This document shows positions 11,003 through 19,433 of a stretch of DNA of 64,000 bases, piece by piece. The position numbers were made by a program, and so were the translations under genes. The stretch's first letter is position 1, and each line of letters starts with the position of its first letter. Under the pieces are notes generated by a model that made no database searches, was not told the origin of the DNA, and saw only the letters and a list, made by a program, of their open reading frames with translations. Location of the stretch: positions 2,170,001-2,234,000 of the forward strand of contig JAEUWY010000023.1 in assembly GCA_022059125.1 (NCBI GenBank), read 5' to 3'. The stretch comes from Corynespora cassiicola. Its lineage: Eukaryota; Ascomycota; Dothideomycetes; Pleosporales; Corynesporascaceae.

Positions 11003-12901
11003 TTACAACTTTGCCTTAGCGCTGTTTTCCTCTTCTTGAGCCTTCGCCTTCAACACCCTCCGTAGGATCTTCCCACTGACACTCTTTGGGATCTCATCTG
11101 CAAATTTCACACCGCCTCTTAGTTTCTTATGGTGAGCGACCTTTGCGTTTAGCCATTCGACAATTTCGGCTGCCTCTTTCTCGCCCTTCCCTAGACCATC
11201 CTTGGGCACGACGTATGCCCTTGGTATTTCAGTGGCCTGATCCTTGTCATATATTCCAATGACAGCGACATCGTTAATGTTTGGATGGGACACAAGAATG
11301 CCTTCGAGCTCTGCTGGTGGTACCTGGAAACCCTTGTACTTGATGAGTTCCTTGACACGGTCGGTGATATAAAAGTTGCCGTCCTTATCCTGAAACCCGA
11401 CATCGCCAGTTTTGAAGTAGCCATCAGGCGTGAGCGCATGTGCAGTGCCTTCCGGGTTGTTGAGATAGCCTTTGAACACATTCGGACCCTTGATCCAGAG
11501 CTCACCAACCTCTCCTACTGGCACTTCCTTCTCTTCTGGTGACATGTACTTTGCCGTCTGATAAGGCAATAAAGTTCCAACAGAGCCGATGGTCTTGTTC
11601 CAATCAGACCATGGCTGAGTATGAGTCGTTGGGCTGGTTTCTGATAGCCCATAGCCTTGCTTGACTGGAATTTTCAAGCGATTGTAGACCGTGTCTACGA
11701 GCTCCCTTGTTAGAGGAGCAGCCCCGGAATTCATCATACGAACTGAACTAAGGTCGTATTTCGCCACAATTGGATGCTTGCCGAGAAGGAGAACGACGGG
11801 TGGCACGACGTATGCAAATGTCACTTTGAGCTCCTGGATAAATCTACAGAAGTCTTCAAGGTCAAACTTTGGCATCACAACTAACTGGAAGCCAGAGTAA
11901 ATACTCTGATGGATCAGACATGTGAGTCCTGACATCATGTTAGCCCGACTAGAGATGAGAGATAGTGCAATCTGCGTGACTTGCCGTAAATGTGAAAGAA
12001 GGGGAGAAAAGCCAATATCTTGTCTCCTTCGCCAGTAGGCCCACCCTCCCAGCTAAGATGCCCAGCCTCTCCGGCTTTGATCATCATAGTGTTTGCAACA
12101 ATGTTGCGGTGGGTTAACATGACACCTTTGGGATGACCCGTTGTTCCTGATGAATAAACCAAAAAGGCAAGGTCTTCTTCCGGATTGAGCTTTGTCCGCC
12201 TGTATCTTGCTGAGCCGGATGTGTTCCGAATGCTCGTGAAATGCTTGACGACATGGCTCGGATCTTTCTGATCACCGATAACGACGACACGGTCAAGTGG
12301 TATTCCGACCTTCTTTGCTGCCTCCTGTGCATTCTTGATGAAGGGCAATTGCGTGACTAGCGCTTTAGCCCCGGAGTCCTTGAGTTGAAAGACCAATTCC
12401 TCCACCGTATAATTGGGGTTTGCGGGGCTCAATATACCTCCAGCCCAGTGCGTTCCCCATGTTACAGCCGGCGTGTCAATGCAGTTTGGTGTGTATAGCG
12501 CGAGGACATCACCCTTCTGCCAGTCCCACAAAGCCTTCAGACCCTTCCCGAAATCGATCGCAGTACTCTTGACTTGAGCGTAGGTGTAGGATCGTTTGGT
12601 ATAGGGGTCAAAGTAGATGACTGGTCATTAGTTAGCTACTGTCATCTGATGTTTAAGTTCCGGTCAAACGCGAAAGCGGTGGAGGAGTACTCCGCGGCGC
12701 GGCGCCAAATCGTTGAGGAAGCGTAAGCACCCAGCGCAACGGCGGTGCGATTGGGATTAATCTCAAGCTCTGTGCTGCGCATCAAAAGTGTGGTAGCGTA
12801 CCTTTATCGTCAGGATATGCCTTATCTTTCCTTTCGAAAAGAAAACCCCAAAGGTCGGTGTTCGGAATCGGAATATTGGGATATCTAGACTCGGAAGGCA
12901 T
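11003..12901 (-). CDS. Acyl-CoA ligase, 4-coumarate-CoA-ligase-like (AMP-binding enzyme)
   Basis: Three exons (12901-12802, 12620-11985, 11928-11003) sum to 1662 nt, 553 aa. These adenylate-forming enzymes convert a carboxylic acid to its CoA thioester through an acyl-AMP. Visible motifs are the P-loop YSSGTTGHPKG (around residue 190), FFHIYG, GYGLSETSPTTH, the YFKTGDVG hinge region, DRVKELIKYKGFQVPPAELE and the C-terminal catalytic-lysine motif SVSGKILRR. The protein ends AKL, a good peroxisomal PTS1 tripeptide, so peroxisomal location is likely. Intron 2 appears to use a GC donor (G|GCAAGT at 11984-11983) with acceptor at 11929; only this join restores FFHIYGLTCLIHQ. The start is 382 bp from a divergent thioesterase gene, suggesting shared control. 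The substrate (aryl or fatty acid) cannot be read from sequence. Confidence 0.9.
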
Positions 12902-13283
12902 AGTGGGTCCGGACGAGCAGTGTTCCTTGAGGTTGGAGGAGTAAAGGTAAAGGAGAGAAGTGGGAGGAAATGGTGAAAGAAAGATGAGACAGTGACATGT
13001 TTAGTAAGTCATGTGGAGTTCTCCGACGCAGCTACGGCTTGCCTAGGTAACCAAAGGGTTCCTGCGGAGGTGACGATAGAGCAAGCCGGGGTTGGGCGCG
13101 GAGAAGCATCAGCTAAACTCCTTTGCGTCTAGCGAGGGGAGCTTCTTACCGAGGTTCAATATTGCCTGGGCACCGAGACCTGGTTACTAAACCTAGGGGC
13201 TATTCAATCATGTAGTTCTGCGAGTCGCTGTACTGGTTATATACATGGGCCCACTGGCTTCCTGACAGGTCATCACTGCCACC
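12902..13283. promoter_or_regulatory. Shared bidirectional promoter of the ligase/thioesterase pair
   Basis: This 382-bp gap holds the 5' sides of both genes. A CCGAGG hexamer (13149-13154) matches the CCTCGG core bound by the fungal fatty-acid regulators FarA/FarB. One hexamer can easily occur by chance, so it is only a hint. Confidence 0.55.
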
Positions 13284-14225
13284 ATGGCTTCCTGGACAGA
13301 GTCGACCGCCGTGGAAAAGCTCGACACCAGCACTTATTCCTGCAACCTTCGCGACGAGTGGTGCATCGGGAGTGGTAGGTGATATTATATCAAAGGCCCC
13401 CAAAACTAGCTGATCTTTATAGTCCCGAATGGAGGCTATGTTACTGGGTGTATCCTTCAGGTCGTCGCGACGCACTTCGAAACGACATTGTCCAAGCAAA
13501 ACCAACCGCACACCATAGCTCTCCACGTTGAATTTCTCCGAAGGACACAGGTCGGGCCGGCCATTTTCAAAATCGAGAACGTAAAGCTGGGAAGGCAGGC
13601 ATCGGTTGTGCATGTGCACATGTCACAGGAGGGACGGGAAGAAGTGGTGGCCTATGTCACAAATTCCAACATCGACCTTGAGGAAGGCGTGTCTTTCGAT
13701 ACTGAGTACAAGCTCTCTCCAGCACCACCAGCTGTAGATCTTCTGAAGCTGAAGTGCGATACCGACATCAACTGGAAAGCTGAAGAGAAGATGCCCTTCT
13801 CTAGTTTCCGAAAAGCTTCGAACAAGGTCAAGTTCCATTTTCCGCGGAAAGGCCAAGCAATGAAGAGCCTGGCAGATGAATGGCTATGCTTCTCGGATGG
13901 TTCCAGCTTTACCAACACATCGATCGGATTTGTTGCAGACATGTTCCCCCAGATCATCGAATCATACCGAGACCAAAGCCAGGGGCCGTTTTGGTATCCT
14001 ACTCTTCTGCTCAACCTGGATATCAAAAAGTCTCTCCCGCCGCAAGGGGTGAAGTGGCTTCAAGTGAGGGTACAAATGAAGAGGATCAAGAACGGAAGAA
14101 TGGATTTGGAGGTGCATGTCCACGATGGCGATGGTGATCTAGTTGCACTAAGCCATCATGTTGGATTTGTGCTTAGCGCTGCGAGGAACACGGCGGAGAG
14201 AAGGAAGCCAGATACCAAGATGTGA
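13284..14225 (+). CDS. Thioesterase-like superfamily protein (acyl-CoA thioesterase fold)
   Basis: Two exons (13284-13374, 13423-14225) total 894 nt, 297 aa. The intron runs from GTAGGT to TATAG and rejoins the frame as IGS-VPNGGYVTGC. The start lies in the strong context ACCATGG. The N-terminal VPNGGYVTGCILQVVATHF and HVEFLRRTQVGPAIFKIENV match the double-hotdog thioesterase-like family (4HBT_3 type), and the C-terminal half ends with LVALSHHVGFVLS, the typical second hotdog. Family knowledge: these proteins hydrolyse acyl-CoA or related thioesters. The divergent neighbour makes acyl-CoA, so the pair may set an acid/acyl-CoA balance or act in one degradation route; that is inference. The C-terminus TKM resembles but does not meet the usual PTS1 rule, so co-location in peroxisomes is open. 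Confidence 0.85.
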
Positions 14226-14605
14226 GAAGAATATAGACGATAGAGGAATCCTTATAGGGCTTTCAGTATCTTAGCGCTGGCTTGTCACACTCGCATATAC
14301 GCCACAAAAGAAACATCTTCCGAGTGTGTCGTTGCGCACCTGAATATCGGCCAGGTGCCCCTTGATCCTGTGTTGCATTCCAGTAGCTGGAAACAGAAGT
14401 GTTTGATCTGAAATCAAGACCAGAATTTCAATCAAGTGTCCTGCGTGTACAGTGTGGATCTCCCCGCCTGCAGGGGAAGGGTGGATCGGATCACGTGCCC
14501 TGTGCGCTAGCGTCTTGGCCACACTCACCACAGCCGAGCCCAAATTATCGAGCAGCCTCCAACTTGGATTCTCTCGACAACTAACGAACCAGCACCACCG
14601 ACACC
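14226..14605 (+). promoter_or_regulatory. Upstream region of the eL36 gene
   Basis: This 380-bp region separates the thioesterase stop from the eL36 start. It contains an E-box CACGTG (14492-14497) in the context gatCACGTGcc. Cbf1-type factors bind such sites at ribosomal-protein promoters in several fungi. No experiment supports use here. Confidence 0.5.
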
Positions 14606-15357
14606 ATGCCCAAGGAAGTCAAGCAGAAGTCTGGTATGCTCAATACACTGCAGATATCTCATTGCGATGGTCACTGACAATTTTGCAGGCCTCATCGTCG
14701 GCATCAACGCCGGCCACAGTACGTGCCCTCGTTCCGCGACGCTGCGAAATTTTGTGCGATCGATATTCTAACGACGAGCGAACAGAGGTCACCCCTAGGA
14801 CCCCGGCTGCCAGGATCTCGCGGAGGAAGGGTTTCCTGTCCAAGCGCACTGCCTTCGTGAGGGAGATCACTCGCGAGGTTGCTGGGTACGTCGAACTTTC
14901 CGAGTATCGCTGGGACCGCCTGAGCGCTTGAATGGCGCACTGCACGCATTCCACGCCAGGTCTAGGAAACACGAACTCTCAGTATTGCCATTGAACAGAC
15001 TGCTAACTTTTGCCTGTGTACAGACTTGCACCGTAAATATCCCCGCCCGTACCGAACCAAAGGCGATCCACTCACATATCCACAGATACGAGAAGCGTGT
15101 TATTGAATTGCTCCGCAACTCCAAGGACAAGCGTGCCCGTCGTCTGGCGAAGAAGAGGGTACGTTAACCCGCATCGCACACGGGCCATCGATCCCGCCAC
15201 CCACATCCACCGCCCTTCCCACCACGATCCGGCTCGTTCGCTTCTTCCAGAGAAACATAATGCTAACACTACACAGCTCGGTACCTTCGGCCGTGCCAAG
15301 AGAAAGGTTGACGAGATGACCAAGGTCATCGCCGAGTCGAGGCGCGCGGGTCACTAA
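14606..15357 (+). CDS. rpl36: 60S ribosomal protein eL36
   Basis: Six exons: 14606-14633, 14689-14718, 14786-14885, 15024-15032, 15086-15158, 15277-15357. They total 321 nt, giving 106 aa, the usual size. The joined protein runs MPKEVKQKSGLIVGINAGHK, then VTPRTPAARISRRKG, then VAGLAPYEKRVIELLRNSKD, ending KVIAESRRAGH, which is clearly eL36. Exon 4 is only 9 nt (codes the LAP step of AGLAPYEKR); skipping it keeps the frame but removes three residues conserved across eukaryotes. Most introns carry CTAAC or CTGAC branch sites. The protein is a basic component of the large ribosomal subunit. Having five introns in a 321-nt coding sequence is heavy even for filamentous fungi. The introns show no obvious C/D-box snoRNA. 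Confidence 0.95.
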
Positions 15358-15968
15358 ACGGGGAAATGTTCATTCGGGAGGGATGGAGCATCATGGGGAC
15401 CAACTTTCAACTTCTTCCTGGGTGTTAGGTCTCTTATGGCGGATTGACACGACTTCGAAGCATCACATCACATCACACAAAAGCGATGGCACGATTTCGG
15501 AGTACGACAATGGGCAAATGAGGAATCGAATATCACAAAAAGGGTTCCAATCAGTGTCATCTTAAAATCTTTTCACGCCAATGAACCTTGGTGTCTGGTA
15601 CGAACGTGCATAATGGCCGTGAAGATTGATGACAGCAATCGTCGTTAGGAAGAATGAGTATCATGATGCACCCATTATCTGACGAGAGCACGTGCGTGAA
15701 GACAATGATGCAGCAGCCGGCGTCGGCCCAAGTGACGCAACCAGCAACCAGCTGCAAGCCATCGTACCTGGAGCAGCTACCGTGTTTTCCCGCATGTGTT
15801 AGGAACTGGCGTGCCAATTGATGCATTCTTCCATTTATAATAGCCAAGTGGCGCTATGCTACAATGTGCGGTACCTTCACCCTGTGTTTCGCTTTACGCT
15901 TAAATCAAGATGCACGCTCACCCCACATTCTTGCGTGCCCGAGTATTGGCATGGTATTATGAGACCGG
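15358..15968. other. Convergent intergenic region
   Basis: It holds the 3' ends of eL36 (plus) and the UBX gene (minus). I see only short, domainless frames. Confidence 0.6.
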
Positions 15969-17615
15969 TCAACGCTTGAACAAGCCCTTGCCCAGGATAC
16001 TCTTCAACTTGCTCTCCTTGTCCCCCGAGCTCATGCCCGCCTTGCGCTTACCCTCCGCCTTGCTCTCCGCAGCGGCGGGCTCAGCCTTGTCCTCGACGAC
16101 GGGCTCCTCCACCTTGAGCGTCTGCGCCTTGGCCTGCCACTCCTTCGCCAGCGCCTTACGACTAGTGCGGGCCTCGTTACTGGCACCCTCGTCCCAAAGG
16201 AACGTGACCATCTCCATGTTGGAGAAGCGCAGGTCCTGGATCAGGCGCTTCTTGTTGTCGTAGGGGATGAGGACCAAGCGGCCGTTGGGGCCCACGTACT
16301 TGAGCTGGAAGGGCTCATCCTTGCGTTCCAGGACGTTGCGCACGCTGTCGTAGAGGATGTCGGTAGTGTCATCTTTGCTGATTTTCATCTGGACGAATGT
16401 GCCATCTGGCATTCGGACACGCAATGAGCCTCCCTTTTCGGCAACCGCGTTGAGCTTCTCCAGACGAGCAGCCTCTTGGTCTGCGAGCTCTTTATCAGAA
16501 AGCAAGCGTTGGTTGCGGGTACGGTTTTGTAGGGCTGCCTGGTGGGCTTTCGCATGTTCGATAGTGGGAACGTAATCTCCTTCGTTCCAGGTTCCTCGGG
16601 CTGCTTGAGGGGTATTTGAGGTAGGCGCCGAGAATATCTGCACATCTCTAGCACCATTTGATGCAGCTGATGTTGAAGGGAGCTCGTTCTCGACCGTCTC
16701 TGGTGCCTTCTCCTGGGAAAAATTGGGCTCTGGAGCAGGTTCTTCGGCTGGCTTTGCATCCACTTGCATGGGCTCAGACTCAGTCTCAGTCTCAGGCTCT
16801 TCCGTGCGTGCAGTCTCCCCTGCCACAGTCTCGGTAGCTTCTGGCGCAGCCTTTTCTGGGTCGGGCATAGAAGTCGTTTGTGCCGAACTTGCGCTGTGGG
16901 CGCCGCTCGCAGCTGGTTCCGAGCTCTTGAAGTACTGTGATATCTGGGCCATGGCCTCTTCCAATGGCGTTCCGCTGTTCTTGAAGCTCAAGCGCAGGAG
17001 AGCTGACCCACTATCAAAACCCAACTGGCTCAAAGTTTTTTGTAGTCCCACGAAATCTGAATGCTCGCGATGAGCCGGCATAACTGTAATGACGGGCATC
17101 TCGTAGTTCAACCGTCCTGCTCCAGATGATCCCTTCCCGCCGATTTCAGGAACACCACGCTGTGTGAAATTATAATTGCCCTCGCCACTTTCAAACTGCC
17201 GTAGTATCTCCCATAATGACGTATTGCTGGCGAATTTTTGAGTCAGACGAACACTCTTCTCCGACGCTGGAAGCTGTAGAGCAACGGAAATGACCGTGGG
17301 GGAACGTGAGGCCTGGACGAGCTCCAATCGAGCCCCTTGTGGAAGGTTTGCAAGCCGTATCTGTTGAGATAAGGATATTGGCTTGTTGTTGTATCTATAG
17401 AGAGTTAGCGACGGGAGGAACAGAAGCGTTCACAACGACAGATGATCCCTTGCCGCAAAACACAACGGAGAGACGACTGACTTTAGGGTGAATTGGTCCT
17501 TGCTGACATGTAGCTTTTCGCAGGCCTCGTCCCGTACCTCGGTCAAGTATTTGGTCGGAGTTGTGGGGATCTTGACTGTCTTCGCCGAGGAATTGAATAC
17601 AACTACGTGTGACAT
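15969..17615 (-). CDS. UBX domain protein of the TUG/ASPL/Ubx4 family
   Basis: Two exons (17615-17482, 17394-15969) sum to 1560 nt, 519 aa. The join gives FTLKYNNKPISLSQQIRLAN, the TUG-type N-terminal ubiquitin-like domain that opens MSHVVVFNSSAKTVKIPTTP. A long acidic, Glu/Thr/Ala-rich linker follows. Near residues 355-440 is a UBX domain (GGSLRVRMPDGTFVQMKISK ... VLIPYDNKKRLIQDLRFSN). The tail is basic and ends KSILGKGLFKR. Family knowledge: these are adaptors of the Cdc48/p97 AAA ATPase in protein degradation and membrane traffic; yeast Ubx4 acts with Cdc48 in ERAD. Its ATG overlaps the stop codon of a 68-codon frame just upstream (TAATG). The gene is convergent with eL36 and divergent from the thioredoxin-like gene. 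Confidence 0.88.
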
Positions 17616-17821
17616 TATGGCGATCGCAGGAGCTTGAAAAGAGTGTATGCGGAGTAGAGGACGAGCGGAGTGTTGATGGCCAAGACGGCGCGCGAATACC
17701 AGCAGCTCGAGTCGTGAACCCGCCTGGTAGCTTCGAAGCGCTCAAGGACAAGTACGAGGTTGACGATGTGGAGGACTTTGGTTTCGGGCGCGCTCAGGAA
17801 TAGATTGTTCTCTCCTGCCAT
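17615..17821 (-). CDS. Small ORF overlapping the UBX start (TAATG); possible bicistronic partner or long uORF
   Basis: A 68-codon frame starts at 17821 (MAGENNLFLSAPETK) and stops with TAA at 17617-17615. The last A of the stop is the A of the UBX-protein ATG, giving TAATG. The peptide has a hydrophobic C-terminal stretch (VLAINTPLVLYSAYTLFKLL) that could be a tail anchor, and a mixed, non-repetitive composition that looks coding. Just upstream, a GTAAGC donor (17887) and a CAG acceptor (17838) could form a 50-nt leader intron, so the ATG would be close to the start of a spliced mRNA. I do not recognise the peptide. It may be an independent small membrane protein made from the same mRNA, a regulatory uORF, or chance. 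Confidence 0.4.
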   Translation of the reverse strand: MAGENNLFLSAPETKVLHIVNLVLVLERFEATRRVHDSSCWYSRAVLAINTPLVLYSAYTLFKLLRSP

Positions 17822-18369
17822 CAGTCGGTGAATTAGGCTGTGGGCTGGTGAGGGAGCGAGCGGAGAAGGAGCAGAGGGCAAGCTTACCGACGATAGCAAA
17901 CTAGCAGAGAGAGCAGTCCAAATCGAGGGTTTGTACTATAATAATGGGATGTCGTGTGGGGACCGAGTGTTTGTAATCCTCAGCGGGAGGTTCTGGCGAC
18001 GAACGAGCGGATAGGGTTTCTTGGCAAGACGCTCGACGCATTCCACAGCGGGGCCAGTGGATGTAGGTATAGATGGGTGATTAGCAGATTAGTCAAGTGA
18101 TGTTGTGTCTGCTCGAGGTGGTATGGTGGCGAGGTGATAGTTCTGGAATCTTCGCTGTCCGCGTAGGCTGGTTGGAGCCTGGAACTGGGGACCTTGGGTA
18201 GTTAGCAGTGGCAGTTAACACGGCCGGGCCGCTGAAGTCACTGATCCACGCGCCGCCGCCCGCCCCGCCCCCACCAACGCGACGGCTCTCATCTCCCTCG
18301 TCGACCGTCAACACCGTCCGATCCTCCCACAACAACCCGCTACACCACCTTCCCGTTCACTAGTCCACC
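17822..18369. promoter_or_regulatory. Divergent promoter region, UBX gene / thioredoxin-like gene
   Basis: The region lies between minus- and plus-strand starts and must hold both promoters. The part nearest 17838-17887 may be a leader intron of the minus-strand transcript. No other gene was seen. Confidence 0.5.
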
Positions 18370-19433
18370 ATGTCGGGCGCCACACAGATCTCGTCGCCCA
18401 CCCAGCTGAGCACCCTGCTCACGTCCTCGAGGCTTGTCGTCGTCAATTGTACGCTGCGCCGTGCCGCTGCCATTACCCGCTGACATACTGACCCTCCATG
18501 CTGCCAGTCTACACCGACGCCGACGACTCGTACCAGCCCATCGCCCACATCTATGATTCCCTGGCAAACCAGCTGTCCCGCGCGAATGCCATTGCCTTTG
18601 CCAAGGTCAACACGACCCAGCAGGCCCAGATCGCACAGAGCTACAACATCACCAACCCGCCGACCTTCATTGTCTTCAAGAACAGTCAGCAGGTGACCAG
18701 GATAAACGGCTCCAACCCCCAGCAGCTCACCGACGCGATCAAGAGGCTTGCTGCCGAAGCCGAGTCGGGGGGCTCGTCTGGAGGGTTTGGCGAGGCAAGC
18801 TCAAGCGGTGGCAGTGGTTGGCGCGGTGCTGGACTGCCTCGGGGGTACGGCGATGTCACTGATCAGGTCGATGTGCGCGGTCTGGACCTGCTGAACTCGG
18901 ACAGCGACTTTGGTGGTGTGCGCACATTGTTCGACACGACTCAACCCAGCGCTCTGGCCTCGGGCAAAGGAAAGAGCGCGGCGACCGACTCACAGTCGAA
19001 GAAGGACTGGGTGGAGAGCGACGTGGACGAGCAAATCATGCTCTACGTACCTTTTACATCCACCTTGAAGGTTCACACGATTCAAATCACTTCTCTTCCA
19101 CCCAAGGACGATGACGACGATGAGGTGCCCCTGCGCCCCAAGACGATCCACTTGTACATTAACAAGCAGCACAACCTGGGTTTCGAAGAGGCAGAAGACA
19201 TCACGGCGACTCAGACCATTGAACTCCAGCCATCGGATTGGGACGAGACCACCGGAACCGCCAAATTGGAATTACGATTTGTCAAATTCCAGAACGTCAG
19301 TTCCGTGGTTATCTTCGTCGCAGATGGCGACGGTGACGGCGAAAAGACGCGCATCGACAGGATCAGGTTCATTGGAGAATCGGGCGAGAAGCGCGAGATG
19401 GGCAAGCTGGAGAAGATTGGAGACGATTCATGA
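18370..19433 (+). CDS. Thioredoxin-like/PITH domain protein (TXNL1 type) without a CxxC site
   Basis: Two exons (18370-18448, 18508-19433) total 1005 nt, 334 aa. Residues 1-~110 form a thioredoxin fold (SRLVVVNFYTDADDSYQPIA, later NPPTFIVFKN with the cis-Pro region). A Gly/Ser-rich linker follows, then from about residue 165 a PITH domain (VDVRGLDLLNSDS ... DEQIMLYVPFTSTLKVHTIQ ... RIDRIRFIGESGEKREMG). Family knowledge: TXNL1 binds the 26S proteasome and normally has an active WCGPC. Here that position reads DADDS, with no cysteine pair, so the domain should be redox-inactive and may act only as a binding module. The C-terminus ends GKLEKIGDDS. The gene is divergent from the UBX gene; both families attach to the ubiquitin-proteasome/Cdc48 system, possibly by coincidence. 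Confidence 0.88.

Noticed and set aside
14634..15276. Search for snoRNAs in the five eL36 introns
   Set aside because: Ribosomal-protein introns often host C/D-box snoRNAs, but I found no convincing C-box/D-box pair.
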